A stretch of 64,000 bases of DNA from an uncultured Anaerolineales bacterium (lineage in GTDB: Bacteria > Chloroflexota > Anaerolineae > Anaerolineales > UBA6663). The first letter of the stretch is position 1, and each line of letters begins with the position of its first letter. Both the position numbers and the translations under genes were made by a program. Location: the NCBI GenBank assembly GCA_937952305.1, contig CALFZO010000116.1, positions 130,345 to 194,344 of the forward strand. Reading direction: 5' to 3'. The notes beneath the pieces are model-generated. The model was not told where the DNA came from. It ran no database searches and worked only from the letters and a program-made list of their open reading frames with translations. Shown here in pieces: positions 1 to 9,027 of this stretch.

Positions 1-1
1 C

Positions 2-3000
2 AACTGCGCCGCGATCACAGCTTCAGTCAACATGCCCGGCGAGGGCGTCCATGTGCTCAACGTGCGCGCCTGGGATCAGGCCGGCAACGTCGCCACGCGC
101 ACGGCGACCTATCAGTATGACGCCACGCCGCCGGCGGCGCCCGCCGCTGCCAGCGCGTCTTGCGCCGCAAGCAACATCTGGCAGAACACCTGCAGCGCAC
201 CCAACTTCACATGGCCGGCGGCCCTCGACGCCGTCAGCGGCGTGGAAAAATACGAACGCTACTGGGGGCCGTCCGACAACGGCACGGCGACCGCCCTGAC
301 GACCACCGCGAACTTCAACGCCGGGAGCACCAACGAGGGCGTCACCTACCTGCGGCTGCGGGCCGTGGACCGCGCCGGCAATGCTTCGGCCTGGGTCACC
401 GTCTTCACCTTCCGCTACGACTCCACGCCGCCCGTCACGAGCCAGGCGCTGGCCGGCGCGGCCGGCGACGACGACTGGTACCGCTCCGCTGTGACCGTGA
501 CGCTGACTGCCGTCGACGCGCTCTCCGGCATCGCCTTGACGCAGTATCGCCTGGACGGCGGCGCCTGGCAGGACGCCGGCGCTCCGGTCAGCGTCTCCAC
601 TTCCGGCGTCCATCTCCTGGAATACCGTTCGCGCGACGCTGCTGGCAATTGGGAGACGCCGCAGTCGGCGCAGCTGAAGATCGACGCCGAAGCGCCGTCC
701 CTGGCCGACGCCAGCGCCAGCGAGGACGGCGGCGCCGGGGTGGAGTCCGGCATGTGGCAAGGCCGGGTGGACCAACCCCATTTCAGCTGGCGCGGCCTCA
801 CCGACAGCCCCGCCGATCAACTGACCGGCTATCGCGTGTATTGGGGGCCGGATCCGCTTGGCACCGGACCGTATACGGACACCGTCACGGCCGCCTACAC
901 CGTGACGCAGCCGGTCGGCTCAGGCGCTGAGTACTTTCTGCGGCTGCAAGCGCGCGACGCCGCTGGCCACTGGTCGGATTGGGCCACCCTCTTCGACTTC
1001 CGCTTCGATAACACACCGCCGGCGCTGGACGCCTGGCTGCCCGCCGATGGCGCGGTCATTACGGACACGCGCCCCGTCATCACGGCCGCTTACTCCGACC
1101 TCGCGCCCGGCTCCAGCCTGGCCGCGCCAGTGCTGGCGATCGACCAGCAGATCGTCACGCCGACGCTGGCCGCCGGCGCTCTGACGTATAGACCCGAGGC
1201 GCCCCTGGCCCCGGGCGCGCACACGCTCACCTTATATCTCGCCGATCAGGCCGGCAATCAGACCAGCGCCACGCGCCGCTTCACGCTTGATCCTGAGACG
1301 CAGGTGCGGGTTCTGTCGCCGGCGGAGGGCGCTGTGCTCAACACCCGCTCGCCAGCGGTCGTCGTCGCGGGCGAACCGGGCGCGGCCGTGACCGTGACCG
1401 TTGCCGGCCAGGCTTTCACGCACACGCTCGATGCCAGCGGCCGCTGGGAAATCCCGGACATCGAGTTCGATGAGGGAGACAACGTTGTCAGCGCGACGGC
1501 AACCGACCAGGCCGGCAACACAGCCGGCGACGCCGTCACCGTCACGGTCGATCTGACGGCCGACGTGTCCCTGGTGGCGGCTGAGCGCGTTTACGTCAAC
1601 CCGGCGCAAGCGCCGGCGCTGTTCGCCATCACGGCCCTGGCCGGCGGCGGCCGGCAGGTACTCAGCTGGAGCCTGACGTTAGAAGCCGGGGCCGCGACCG
1701 TCGCGGTCATCACTGGAACGCAACCCGCTGAACACCAGCCAATCGTCTGGGATGGGCGGTTGGCCTCGAGCGACCTCGCGCCTGACGGCGCCTACACGGC
1801 GCGCCTGACGCTGACCACCACCGGCGGCCGTGTCACCCAGTCGGCGGCGCTGGCGTTCACGCTGGCGAGCGATCCGCCAGCGGCGCCCACGCTGGAGTGC
1901 GGCGTCGACAACGAAACGTGGTTCAGCCAACCGCCGGCCCTCGTCCGCGGCACGGCCCCGGAGGGCGTCCAGGTCGTCGTGGCGCAGGGCGGCGTCGACC
2001 TGTTCGTGGTCCCGGTCTTTGCTGGGCGCTGGCAGCAACCCTTGGCTCTCAGCCAGGGAGCGCCTTTCTCGACGACGGTCACAGCGCGAACGCTCGACGC
2101 GGCCGGCAATTCCAGCATACCGTCGGCTCCGTGCCTGGTTGGCCTCACCCAGAGCGACCCATTCGTCGCCCCGCACGCCAGCCTCTCGCAAGCCATCCTC
2201 GGCCTGGGTAACGTCATCACACTCAGCGCCGCTACCCGCGCCATCGGCGCGCCACTTAACGCCGACGGCGTGCAGGTGGCGCTGCCCGTTGAGTTGGGGA
2301 CGGCGCCCGTGTTGACGCGCACCGACGGGACAGCCGCCGCCGATACGTGGAGCGGAGTCTGGCACCTGCCGGACGCCGGCCAGTGGGAGGCGCCGGTCAC
2401 TGTGGTCTTCAGCGCCGTGGACACGGCCCAGCCTGCGCCCAACCGCGGCGTGCAGTTCGTTCAACCGTACCTGGATCTGGTGCCGCCCTACGCGCGCCTG
2501 ATGTGGCCGTGGGCCGGCTATGCTCAGAACGCCGCGGCGCTCACGCCGCAGGGCGTGGCCGAGCCTTTCAGCCTCGTCACTGTGACCGCCTTCCGCGTTT
2601 CGGACGGGCTCGCCCTGAGCGCGTCCGGCACGAGCGACGCCACCGGCGCCTGGACGACATCCCTGACGCTGCCGGACGGCCGCTACACATTAAGCGTGCA
2701 GGCTCGGGATCAGGCCGGCAATGTCGGCCCGGCCTCCGAGCTGATTGTGATCACTATCGACACGACCGGGCCAGCCCTCCAAAGCCTGGGGCTGTGGCCG
2801 AAGTATGTTGATGTCGCTTCCGAGTTGACTGTTACTCTGAGCGTGACGGACGCCTTAAGCGCTGTCGCTGATATCAGTTTGCGCATCGATGATCTGCAAC
2901 GCGTGGGCGACTCGGTCATGCTGGATCTCGCGGTGCACGCCAACACGGCCACGGGCGCCTTGGCCATCGCCGAGGACGCCGAAGAAGGCCTCAAGCCGGT

Positions 3001-4747
3001 TACGGTCTTCGCCCGCGACACGCTGAACAACACGGCGGTCCTCACCGGCGCCGCCGTCATCGTCGACCAAACCCCACCAATCTTGTCTGATCCGACGCTC
3101 ACGGCCAACGCAACCTGGCTTGTGATCACCGGGACCACTGCCTACCATGGACCGCAGACGCAGGGCCAGATGAGTGTGGCTGTTTCCGCCGAGGATGCCT
3201 CGGCCACGCACATGACCGCCGGGCTGGAGACGCTCACGTTTCCGGCGTTCTTCGGCGCGCCTGAGGAGAGACGCCCGCTCGATGGCGCCCGCGCCTCCCT
3301 GACCTACACCCGCACGTATACGGTCACGGGCACGACCAACGGCGCTTTTCCCGTTCTGGTCACTGACCGGGCCGGCAACAGCGCCGATCGCGCGCTGACG
3401 CTGCACTACGATGCCGCGCCCCCGACGGTAACAGTCAGCCTGCCGCCCGTCGCCGGCCTGCGCTTCTCGGTAGGTTGGGCCGCCCTAGACCAGGCCGCCG
3501 GCGTGGAGTCGTTCGAGGTGCAGTATCGCGACGCTGGCGAGCTGGCCTGGACCGCGTGGCTCACGGGCACGACGGAAACAATCAACCACTTCCACGGCCA
3601 GGCCGGGCGCAGCTACGTGTTCCGCGTCCGCGCCACGGACCGGGTCGGCAACGTCTCCGCCTGGCAGACGGCCACAGCCGTCGTCGCCGATGTTGTCAAG
3701 TACTACACCTTTGCCGGCCAGCGGCTGGCCATGCGCCAGGGTCTAGCCGTCCACTTCATTCATGGCGATCATCTGGGCAGCGCCGCGCTCGTCACCGACG
3801 CCGCCGGTGCCGTTGTCGCCGAGACGCGCTACCTACCCTATGGCCTGGAACGCGCCAGCGCCGGCGCCTCGCCCACCGACTTCAGTTTCACCGGCCAGCG
3901 CCAGGACGGCTTCGGCCTGCTGGACTACAACGCGCGCTTCTACGCGCCGCAGCTGGGACAATTCATCAGCGCGGACACGATCGTGCCCGGGGCCGACAAT
4001 CCGCAACGACTGAACCGGTACGCGTATTCTCTATCGAACCCGCTTAAGTATATCGATCCTTCGGGGCATGTCTACCTCTGCGCGCAGGCCTGTGAAGAAG
4101 AAGCAGACCGGAATTGGAAGCCACTAGTTGATCCAGTGCCGCTGACCCTCAAGGGAACACAAATGCTGGCGCTCTGCCAGGAATACTATGGGGGTAACTG
4201 CAATACGCAAGACTTCCTCGCACGAGGATTGACTCCGGAGTTCAAGACCATCGACTTGAGAAGAAACCCGGATGCTGAGAGGATAGTCCAGCAACTCGAA
4301 GATTCGACGACGTACTCCTTGTATCAAAAGTGTCGATACGAGAAGGGTGGGCCTTGCACGAGCCTTTCCCAAAACGCCGTGATGAATTGGATGGGCGGTT
4401 TCTCCTCTACCTCGTATGATATGTACGAGCGGTGGCGAGGTGGGATGTCGGCGCAAGATGCTGTCAACCAGAATATCAACCCACTTGCTGCACTGGTTGC
4501 GGCGCATGCAATGAGTGCGCCAGATCCAGTACTTGGGGTCGCAAACACCAGTGATTTGCCGGCAAGTTGGGGGAACAGGTCGCTGTATGCAGTTCCTGTC
4601 GAGGTGTGGGGTGGCTCAATTGAAAGCGCCCTCACCGTTCAAGGGTTAGGCCAGCCTCTGTGGTCTTACGGGCTACCGGGTCAGAATACGTTCCTCATTT
4701 TTTCCGTAAAGCAGGTAAATTTCCTGCAACAGTTCAGGGTGAAATGA
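2..4747 (+). CDS. RHS-repeat protein with Ig-like repeats and variable C-terminal tail (5' partial)
   Basis: The frame is open from base 2, so the true start lies upstream; the first ATG in the window is at 32. About 1,220 residues consist of beta-sandwich repeats marked by some ten D-x-AGN motifs (AVDRAGNAS, ATDQAGNTA, ARDQAGNVG), as in bacterial Ig/FN3-like surface proteins. An RHS core follows at about 3,700-4,070: HGDHLGSAALVTD, RYLPYG, FTGQRQD, LLDYNARFY, QFISADTIVPG, NRYAYSLSNPLKYIDPSGH. The 220 or so residues after DPSGH match no family I recognise and are encoded by visibly lower-GC DNA. In polymorphic toxin systems this position holds an exchangeable toxin domain, so the tail may be an effector; that is inference. 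The protein is probably secreted or cell-surface. The next gene starts 4 bases after the stop and is probably co-transcribed. Confidence 0.85.
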   Translation, partial: NCAAITASVNMPGEGVHVLNVRAWDQAGNVATRTATYQYDATPPAAPAAASASCAASNIWQNTCSAPNFTWPAALDAVSGVEKYERYWGPSDNGTATALTTTANFNAGSTNEGVTYLRLRAVDRAGNASAWVTVFTFRYDSTPPVTSQALAGAAGDDDWYRSAVTVTLTAVDALSGIALTQYRLDGGAWQDAGAPVSVSTSGVHLLEYRSRDAAGNWETPQSAQLKIDAEAPSLADASASEDGGAGVESGMWQGRVDQPHFSWRGLTDSPADQLTGYRVYWGPDPLGTGPYTDTVTAAYTVTQPVGSGAEYFLRLQARDAAGHWSDWATLFDFRFDNTPPALDAWLPADGAVITDTRPVITAAYSDLAPGSSLAAPVLAIDQQIVTPTLAAGALTYRPEAPLAPGAHTLTLYLADQAGNQTSATRRFTLDPETQVRVLSPAEGAVLNTRSPAVVVAGEPGAAVTVTVAGQAFTHTLDASGRWEIPDIEFDEGDNVVSATATDQAGNTAGDAVTVTVDLTADVSLVAAERVYVNPAQAPALFAITALAGGGRQVLSWSLTLEAGAATVAVITGTQPAEHQPIVWDGRLASSDLAPDGAYTARLTLTTTGGRVTQSAALAFTLASDPPAAPTLECGVDNETWFSQPPALVRGTAPEGVQVVVAQGGVDLFVVPVFAGRWQQPLALSQGAPFSTTVTARTLDAAGNSSIPSAPCLVGLTQSDPFVAPHASLSQAILGLGNVITLSAATRAIGAPLNADGVQVALPVELGTAPVLTRTDGTAAADTWSGVWHLPDAGQWEAPVTVVFSAVDTAQPAPNRGVQFVQPYLDLVPPYARLMWPWAGYAQNAAALTPQGVAEPFSLVTVTAFRVSDGLALSASGTSDATGAWTTSLTLPDGRYTLSVQARDQAGNVGPASELIVITIDTTGPALQSLGLWPKYVDVASELTVTLSVTDALSAVADISLRIDDLQRVGDSVMLDLAVHANTATGALAIAEDAEEGLKPVTVFARDTLNNTAVLTGAAVIVDQTPPILSDPTLTANATWLVITGTTAYHGPQTQGQMSVAVSAEDASATHMTAGLETLTFPAFFGAPEERRPLDGARASLTYTRTYTVTGTTNGAFPVLVTDRAGNSADRALTLHYDAAPPTVTVSLPPVAGLRFSVGWAALDQAAGVESFEVQYRDAGELAWTAWLTGTTETINHFHGQAGRSYVFRVRATDRVGNVSAWQTATAVVADVVKYYTFAGQRLAMRQGLAVHFIHGDHLGSAALVTDAAGAVVAETRYLPYGLERASAGASPTDFSFTGQRQDGFGLLDYNARFYAPQLGQFISADTIVPGADNPQRLNRYAYSLSNPLKYIDPSGHVYLCAQACEEEADRNWKPLVDPVPLTLKGTQMLALCQEYYGGNCNTQDFLARGLTPEFKTIDLRRNPDAERIVQQLEDSTTYSLYQKCRYEKGGPCTSLSQNAVMNWMGGFSSTSYDMYERWRGGMSAQDAVNQNINPLAALVAAHAMSAPDPVLGVANTSDLPASWGNRSLYAVPVEVWGGSIESALTVQGLGQPLWSYGLPGQNTFLIFSVKQVNFLQQFRVK

Positions 4748-4751
4748 CTCT

Positions 4752-6101
4752 ATGAACAAGGCTATATCGCTCAAGCAAATCACTTTGTCAATATTGGCGC
4801 TTGTCATGGCCGCTGGCTGCGCTCCTTCTCCAAGGGCAACGCCATCCGGGTTGGCTCAAGCGACTCTTCCACGGCCAGCGCCCTCTGCAACCGTTCGGTC
4901 AACGCAAGTGCCGACCTCTCAGGCCACACAGACACCGGACGTTGACCCGACGATCACACCAACAGCCCACATCGCCGACGGCCTGACGAGGGCTTGTATC
5001 GACCCAAGCAAGTCAACCGGCATTGGTCTGCCACCGGGACGAATTGTGATGTTTGCGATCGATAACCCTTCACGAGTTGTCGTGATGGATGCCGAAACGG
5101 GTTCACTAGAAGCACTTCCTGGTTCATCCGAAAAGGATGTCATGTCCAGCGTGCACGTTTCACCCGATTTCACTAAGATTGCCTACCGAAATGAGACGCT
5201 AGGCCAGCTAACGATCGGTGAGGCTAGCGGTTCTGTCTCCTTGAGTATCCCCTGGCCGGCAACGTGGCAGCAGATCGATGGCTGGCTGAATGATCATCAG
5301 TTGATTGTGGATACATCGACGACGGGTGAAGACCACAAATTGGTTCTTCTAGACGTCGATTCGCAAGCACAAACGGAATTACCGAGTACATTCCCAGACC
5401 TGATCGCATTCGATCCTGACCCTTTCTGGCAGTGGTTCAACGCGACGAAAATCATTTATGACAGAACCGCCCGGACCGCACTCTATCCCGGGAAATCGAG
5501 TGGCATGGGCGCCCTGATCCTACGCTCACTCCCCGACGAAAAGATCATCACTGAGCTGCCAGGCACCATCAGTTATGGACTGACGCCCATATGGTCGCTC
5601 GACAGCCAACGCACTGTCATCAAAGGACCTGCCTCCCTGCTGTCGGCAAAGCCAAAGGAAGACATTGATTCGACCCAAGAGGAACTGTATCTGTTGGATG
5701 CGGATGGGGTCACGAAACAGATCACTCACCTTACTGAGAGCTGGGAAGAAGTCGATTTCTACCAATACTCATGGTCTCCTGATGGAACCCGACTGGCGTT
5801 CCGATTCATCGCTGGGCCATATGACTATCCGGATTTGTATCCAACGTCGCGACCTGACCTTCCAGGGAGACTTGCGGTCCTAGACCTGGAAAGCGGTATG
5901 ATAACGGACTACTGCCTTCCATCTGGCCAGAGTCTCGCCGCTCCAGTATGGTCCCCCGATGGGGGGTATCTTCTGGTCGAAGATTATTACCAATCCCTTC
6001 CTCCATATGAAAGCAACGTGTACGCAGTCGATCTGGAAAAACATGTCGCATCAATCCTGATTGACGGGTTCACCCCAATCGGATGGGTTGCGCTCAAGTA
6101 A
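4752..6101 (+). CDS. Lipoprotein with TolB/WD40-like beta-propeller
   Basis: 449 residues. The N-terminus is a lipoprotein signal ending in the lipobox MAAGC (Cys23), followed by a Pro/Thr/Ser-rich linker to about residue 75. The rest has propeller blades of the PD40/TolB type (VSPDFTKIAYRNE, WSPDGTRLAFRF, WSPDGGYLLVEDYY), so it probably sits on the outer face of the membrane and binds a partner. It starts 4 bases after the stop of the RHS gene with no promoter visible between, and it shares that gene's low-GC tail composition. The position is where immunity genes lie in polymorphic toxin loci, but a surface-anchored propeller would be an unusual immunity protein. It could also be an accessory adhesion or assembly factor. 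Function is not established. Confidence 0.8.
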   Translation: MNKAISLKQITLSILALVMAAGCAPSPRATPSGLAQATLPRPAPSATVRSTQVPTSQATQTPDVDPTITPTAHIADGLTRACIDPSKSTGIGLPPGRIVMFAIDNPSRVVVMDAETGSLEALPGSSEKDVMSSVHVSPDFTKIAYRNETLGQLTIGEASGSVSLSIPWPATWQQIDGWLNDHQLIVDTSTTGEDHKLVLLDVDSQAQTELPSTFPDLIAFDPDPFWQWFNATKIIYDRTARTALYPGKSSGMGALILRSLPDEKIITELPGTISYGLTPIWSLDSQRTVIKGPASLLSAKPKEDIDSTQEELYLLDADGVTKQITHLTESWEEVDFYQYSWSPDGTRLAFRFIAGPYDYPDLYPTSRPDLPGRLAVLDLESGMITDYCLPSGQSLAAPVWSPDGGYLLVEDYYQSLPPYESNVYAVDLEKHVASILIDGFTPIGWVALK

Positions 6102-6125
6102 GCGTTGGCGAACAGATTGAGTCGT

Positions 6126-6283
6126 GAACCGCTTCGTTACGCGGGAGCGCCTTGCCGGAGGCCGGGGGTCCCCGTCAAGGTAGAGCGCAGCGCGCGATCC
6201 TTGCCGTCCCCTGGGACGGCGCGCGAGAGAACACCTTGATGGGGTGGCCGAAGGCGAGATAATCGCGCCGCGAGAAGCGGTTC
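6126..6283. repeat. Long imperfect foldback (MITE-like or structured element)
   Basis: The outer arms gaaccgcttc (6126-6135) and gaagcggttc (6274-6283) are exact reverse complements. Further paired blocks nest inside (cgcctt/aaggcg and tcaaggt/accttga), and the centre is gccgtccc-ct-gggacggc. Nearly the whole 158-bp interval can fold back on itself. No coding potential is seen. It lies directly after the low-GC lipoprotein gene. Confidence 0.6.
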
Positions 6284-6314
6284 GGCGATTTATGGTGTCA
6301 CATCGACTAGCCAG

Positions 6315-6668
6315 GTGCTCAGCGCGCGCGGGGCTGCAACTCAGGGCACGCCATCAGCGGGTTCTACTGCCAGCATTACCAATCTGCACTTTCCACCTGG
6401 GCGATACGTCTCCGATGGTGACGTGACTATATCGGGCAACGCTTCATTCGACCACGCCACCCTGACCGTGTACGGCAACCTGACCATCGGCGGCTCTGTA
6501 TTCGCCGCCCCGGGCAACAATTTGTCGATGACCGCTTCCAGAGACGTGCTTATAGGCGGTAGTGTTATTGGCAGCGGCGGATCACTCCAAGTCAACGCCG
6601 CAATGAATACACTTGTGGCGGGCGACATAGTAGGAAGAGACAAGTTGGTCTACGCAGCACCGAAGTAG
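6315..6668 (+). pseudogene. Beta-helix (polymer-forming-like) fragment
   Basis: The readable frame encodes 117 residues with short hydrophobic/Gly beta-helix coils: VTISGNASFDHATL, VYGNLTIGGSVF, DVLIGGSVIGSGGSL, NTLVAGDIVGRDKL. This looks like bactofilin/FapA-type or filamentous-adhesin coils. The only upstream start is a GTG at 6315. I see no ribosome-binding site, signal peptide or complete domain. The 5' side is the foldback element, so the segment is most likely the 3' remnant of a larger gene. A small intact gene cannot be excluded. Confidence 0.45.
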
Positions 6669-6799
6669 TCATCATGCCCAAGTGTCCAATCAGTCGTCTC
6701 TCATACTATGTCCATCGCCAAGCTTCGGAATACCGCCCTGAAAAACGGTCAAGCGAGTAGATCCCAGACTGTCGCCAAGTCAGCTAAGGAGAGCGCCCC

Positions 6800-7492
6800 A
6801 TGAAAGACGTAGCGCCAATTGTGAAGCAATATCTCGTCGCAGGCCTGGCAAACAAGGGGCGGGGCGATGTACCTGGAGCAAAAAATGCTTTCCAGTTAGC
6901 CATCGCCGAGGCCAAACGCCTGCGAGACAAGCATGGCGAGGCTTCCGCTCTGTTTCATTTGGGCGGCATCTCGCGTAGGTTTGACAGGGACTTGCCCCGC
7001 GCCCGGAAGGAAATCTCTCGGAGCCTTGCCTTGTTTGAGACGCTTGGAGCCCCCTTCGGGATTGGGTATGCGCTAATTGAATTGGGCACGCTTGATTATC
7101 AGGAAGGAAAGTTTGACAAAGCTCTTGAAAAGCTGGGCCGTGCCCTGCCAGTATTCATGGATCAGCACCACCAGACGGGGCGGGCAATGGTCTGGCATCA
7201 AATGGGGTTGATCGAGAAAGCACGCCAAAACTATTCGGCTTCTGAGCGTCTGTTCAATGACAGCCTCTTGATATTCCAGGCAAACGGCGACCAGAACGCT
7301 GTGGGGCAGGTTTTGTTGAGCCTTTCAGACGTTGCGGTTAACCACCACCAGAATCTGGGCGCAGCCAAAAGCCTTCTTGACCGAGCCTTGTCGATCTTCG
7401 AACAGTTAGGGTCAGAGTTCGACATTGAGAAGACTCGCCTCTGCTTGTCCGCGCTCCAACAACTCGATCGAGGCGAGGATCCGGCGCAGTAG
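6800..7492 (+). CDS. TPR-repeat protein
   Basis: 230 residues of tandem amphipathic helix pairs of the TPR type (ALFHLGGISRRF, YALIELGTLDYQEGKFDKALEKLGRAL, AMVWHQMGLIEKA). No signal peptide, transmembrane segment or catalytic motif is visible, so it is probably a cytoplasmic scaffold. The ATG has a clear AAGGAG 8-9 bases upstream, which fixes the start. It resembles the next gene (7896-8891) in repeat architecture, so the two may be paralogues of the tetratricopeptide modules often linked to signalling proteins in Chloroflexota. Partner and role are unknown. Confidence 0.8.
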   Translation: MKDVAPIVKQYLVAGLANKGRGDVPGAKNAFQLAIAEAKRLRDKHGEASALFHLGGISRRFDRDLPRARKEISRSLALFETLGAPFGIGYALIELGTLDYQEGKFDKALEKLGRALPVFMDQHHQTGRAMVWHQMGLIEKARQNYSASERLFNDSLLIFQANGDQNAVGQVLLSLSDVAVNHHQNLGAAKSLLDRALSIFEQLGSEFDIEKTRLCLSALQQLDRGEDPAQ

Positions 7493-7895
7493 TGATCGGC
7501 CATTCTCAAGCGATCAACCTCTGCCGTCGATCGAGTTGCGCGGTCTGACTCGTCTGAGTTTTGGATTTCGCCCGGCTCCTGGGGCGGCTGAGAACGCCGT
7601 GATCAACTCCCCCATTGGGCACATTCCATCCAAGCCTGCGCCGGTATTCTCGCAACCGCCGACAAAAGAGTGACGGTCACGGGTGCCGGCCATGAAACCC
7701 ATTGACACCACAGCGCATTGGCGAAGTCGCGCAAGCAGTCTCCCGCCGAACACCGGATGGTCTGCCCGCTGGCAAACTTGCCGCAAGACCGCGCCCTTCT
7801 TCGCAATCTGACGGACTCGCGAGTAGACGCACCGCCCAGGCAGCTCGGCCAGTTGGGTCCCTCGCGAGCAGTGCGCCCACTCTCAGGTAGTGCCT
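7493..7895. other. 403-bp gap without a recognisable gene
   Basis: Several short frames exist but none has a ribosome-binding site, a recognisable domain or consistent codon use. I saw no tRNA, terminator or repeat. It may be decayed coding sequence between the two TPR genes, with the promoter of the second. Confidence 0.5.
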
Positions 7896-8891
7896 ATGTC
7901 TTCAGACGACTCCACTTTTCATGAACTGATGAACGCCGGCTCCGAGGCCGCCCGCCGCCAGGCCTGGCCGGAAGCCCAGCGGCATTTCGAAGCCGCCGCG
8001 GCCCAGGCGCGCGCGGCCGGCCATGACCACGCCGTCGTCTTGGCGTTGCTTAAGATCGGCTGGCTGTCAGAATGGGGCCACAACGTCGAGCACGGCCGCC
8101 GCGCCTTGGATGAATGCCTCCGTCACTGCCAACGATTGGAATTGCCTGTTGAAACGGCCGCCGCCTTGGCCAGCCTCGGCAAGCTGGAAAACGACCAGGG
8201 CCATACCAGCCTGGCGCTGTCGCTGTGGTCCCAAGCGCTAGAACTCTTCGAAAAGGGCGACGGCCATCTCGGCCAGGCGTTGACCCTGGCTCGTCTCGGC
8301 CGCACCTACCTTGCGCAACATGACTTCGCCAACGCACGGCCCTGCCTCGAGCGCAGCCTGGCTCTGTTCATCACACTGCCCGAGCCGACCGCGGAAGGGC
8401 AGGTGCGGTTCTCGCTTGGGCAGATCGCCTTCCACGTCGACCGCGACTTCGAACTGGCCCGCTCCTACTTTGCCCAAGCCCTGGCCCTGCTGGAACCGAA
8501 CGGCCCGGCCCATGAGATTGCTCAAGCGAGGGACGGCCTGGCCGGCGTCAATCACTATCTCGGACTCATCACCTCCGGTCAACGGATCGCGCTGGCGTCG
8601 CGGGCGACCTTTCCGCCCGAGCATCTTGTGACGATCGAAGCGACCGAGCCGAATGGACGCCCGATCACAAATGGGCTCACGCTGATCTTTGATGAGGCCA
8701 GTCGTTCCACCGAGGTCGTCTTGAACCAATCCGGCAAACTTAAGATTTCGGTGCAGCCGGCGCCAGAGGCCCCCCGGGCCAAGGCAGCCGCATCCCCAGC
8801 CGCTATCTCGGCGGCTCTGGCCCTGCCAGCTTTGCTGTTGTTGCTGGGCCTGTGGCAATATCTCCAATCGGTCTGGCCGTGGGGCCGTTAA
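7896..8891 (+). CDS. TPR protein with C-terminal membrane anchor
   Basis: 331 residues from the ATG at 7896; an in-frame GTG two codons upstream (7890) is the alternative. Roughly residues 5-215 are TPR-like helix pairs (VVLALLKIGWLSEWGHN, AAALASLGKLENDQG, QALTLARLGRTYLAQHD, VRFSLGQIAFHVDRD). A short charged region follows, then one C-terminal hydrophobic helix (AAISAALALPALLLLLGLW) and a basic end. The TPR part would therefore lie in the cytoplasm as a tail-anchored scaffold. It sits 400 bp after a related TPR gene and converges on a coiled-coil membrane gene across a strong hairpin. The specific function is unknown. Confidence 0.8.
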   Translation: MSSDDSTFHELMNAGSEAARRQAWPEAQRHFEAAAAQARAAGHDHAVVLALLKIGWLSEWGHNVEHGRRALDECLRHCQRLELPVETAAALASLGKLENDQGHTSLALSLWSQALELFEKGDGHLGQALTLARLGRTYLAQHDFANARPCLERSLALFITLPEPTAEGQVRFSLGQIAFHVDRDFELARSYFAQALALLEPNGPAHEIAQARDGLAGVNHYLGLITSGQRIALASRATFPPEHLVTIEATEPNGRPITNGLTLIFDEASRSTEVVLNQSGKLKISVQPAPEAPRAKAAASPAAISAALALPALLLLLGLWQYLQSVWPWGR

Positions 8892-8951
8892 CGGGCCGTT
8901 GCGCACAATTCCAGTCGCCGCCATCAACCTGACCGATCCAGTTATAACGAA

Positions 8952-8983
8952 CCACCGGGGCCGAGCTGCCTCGGCCCCGGTGG
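8952..8983. terminator. Bidirectional hairpin terminator
   Basis: A perfect 14-bp stem (ccaccggggccgag / ctcggccccggtgg) with a ctgc loop lies between two convergent genes. It has no strong T tract on either side, but position and symmetry fit a shared terminator. Confidence 0.75.
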
Positions 8984-9027
8984 CTTCCCCCTTCCCTTGT
9001 GCCGGCCCGGAGGCCGGTCGTCTTTTG

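Noticed and set aside
6244..6426. A 60-codon frame before the beta-helix fragment
   Set aside because: It crosses the foldback element, is in another phase and lacks any recognisable sequence.
7701..7740. TTGACA at 7701-7710 as promoter of the second TPR gene
   Set aside because: No -10-like hexamer at 15-19 bases, and it lies nearly 190 bases from the start.
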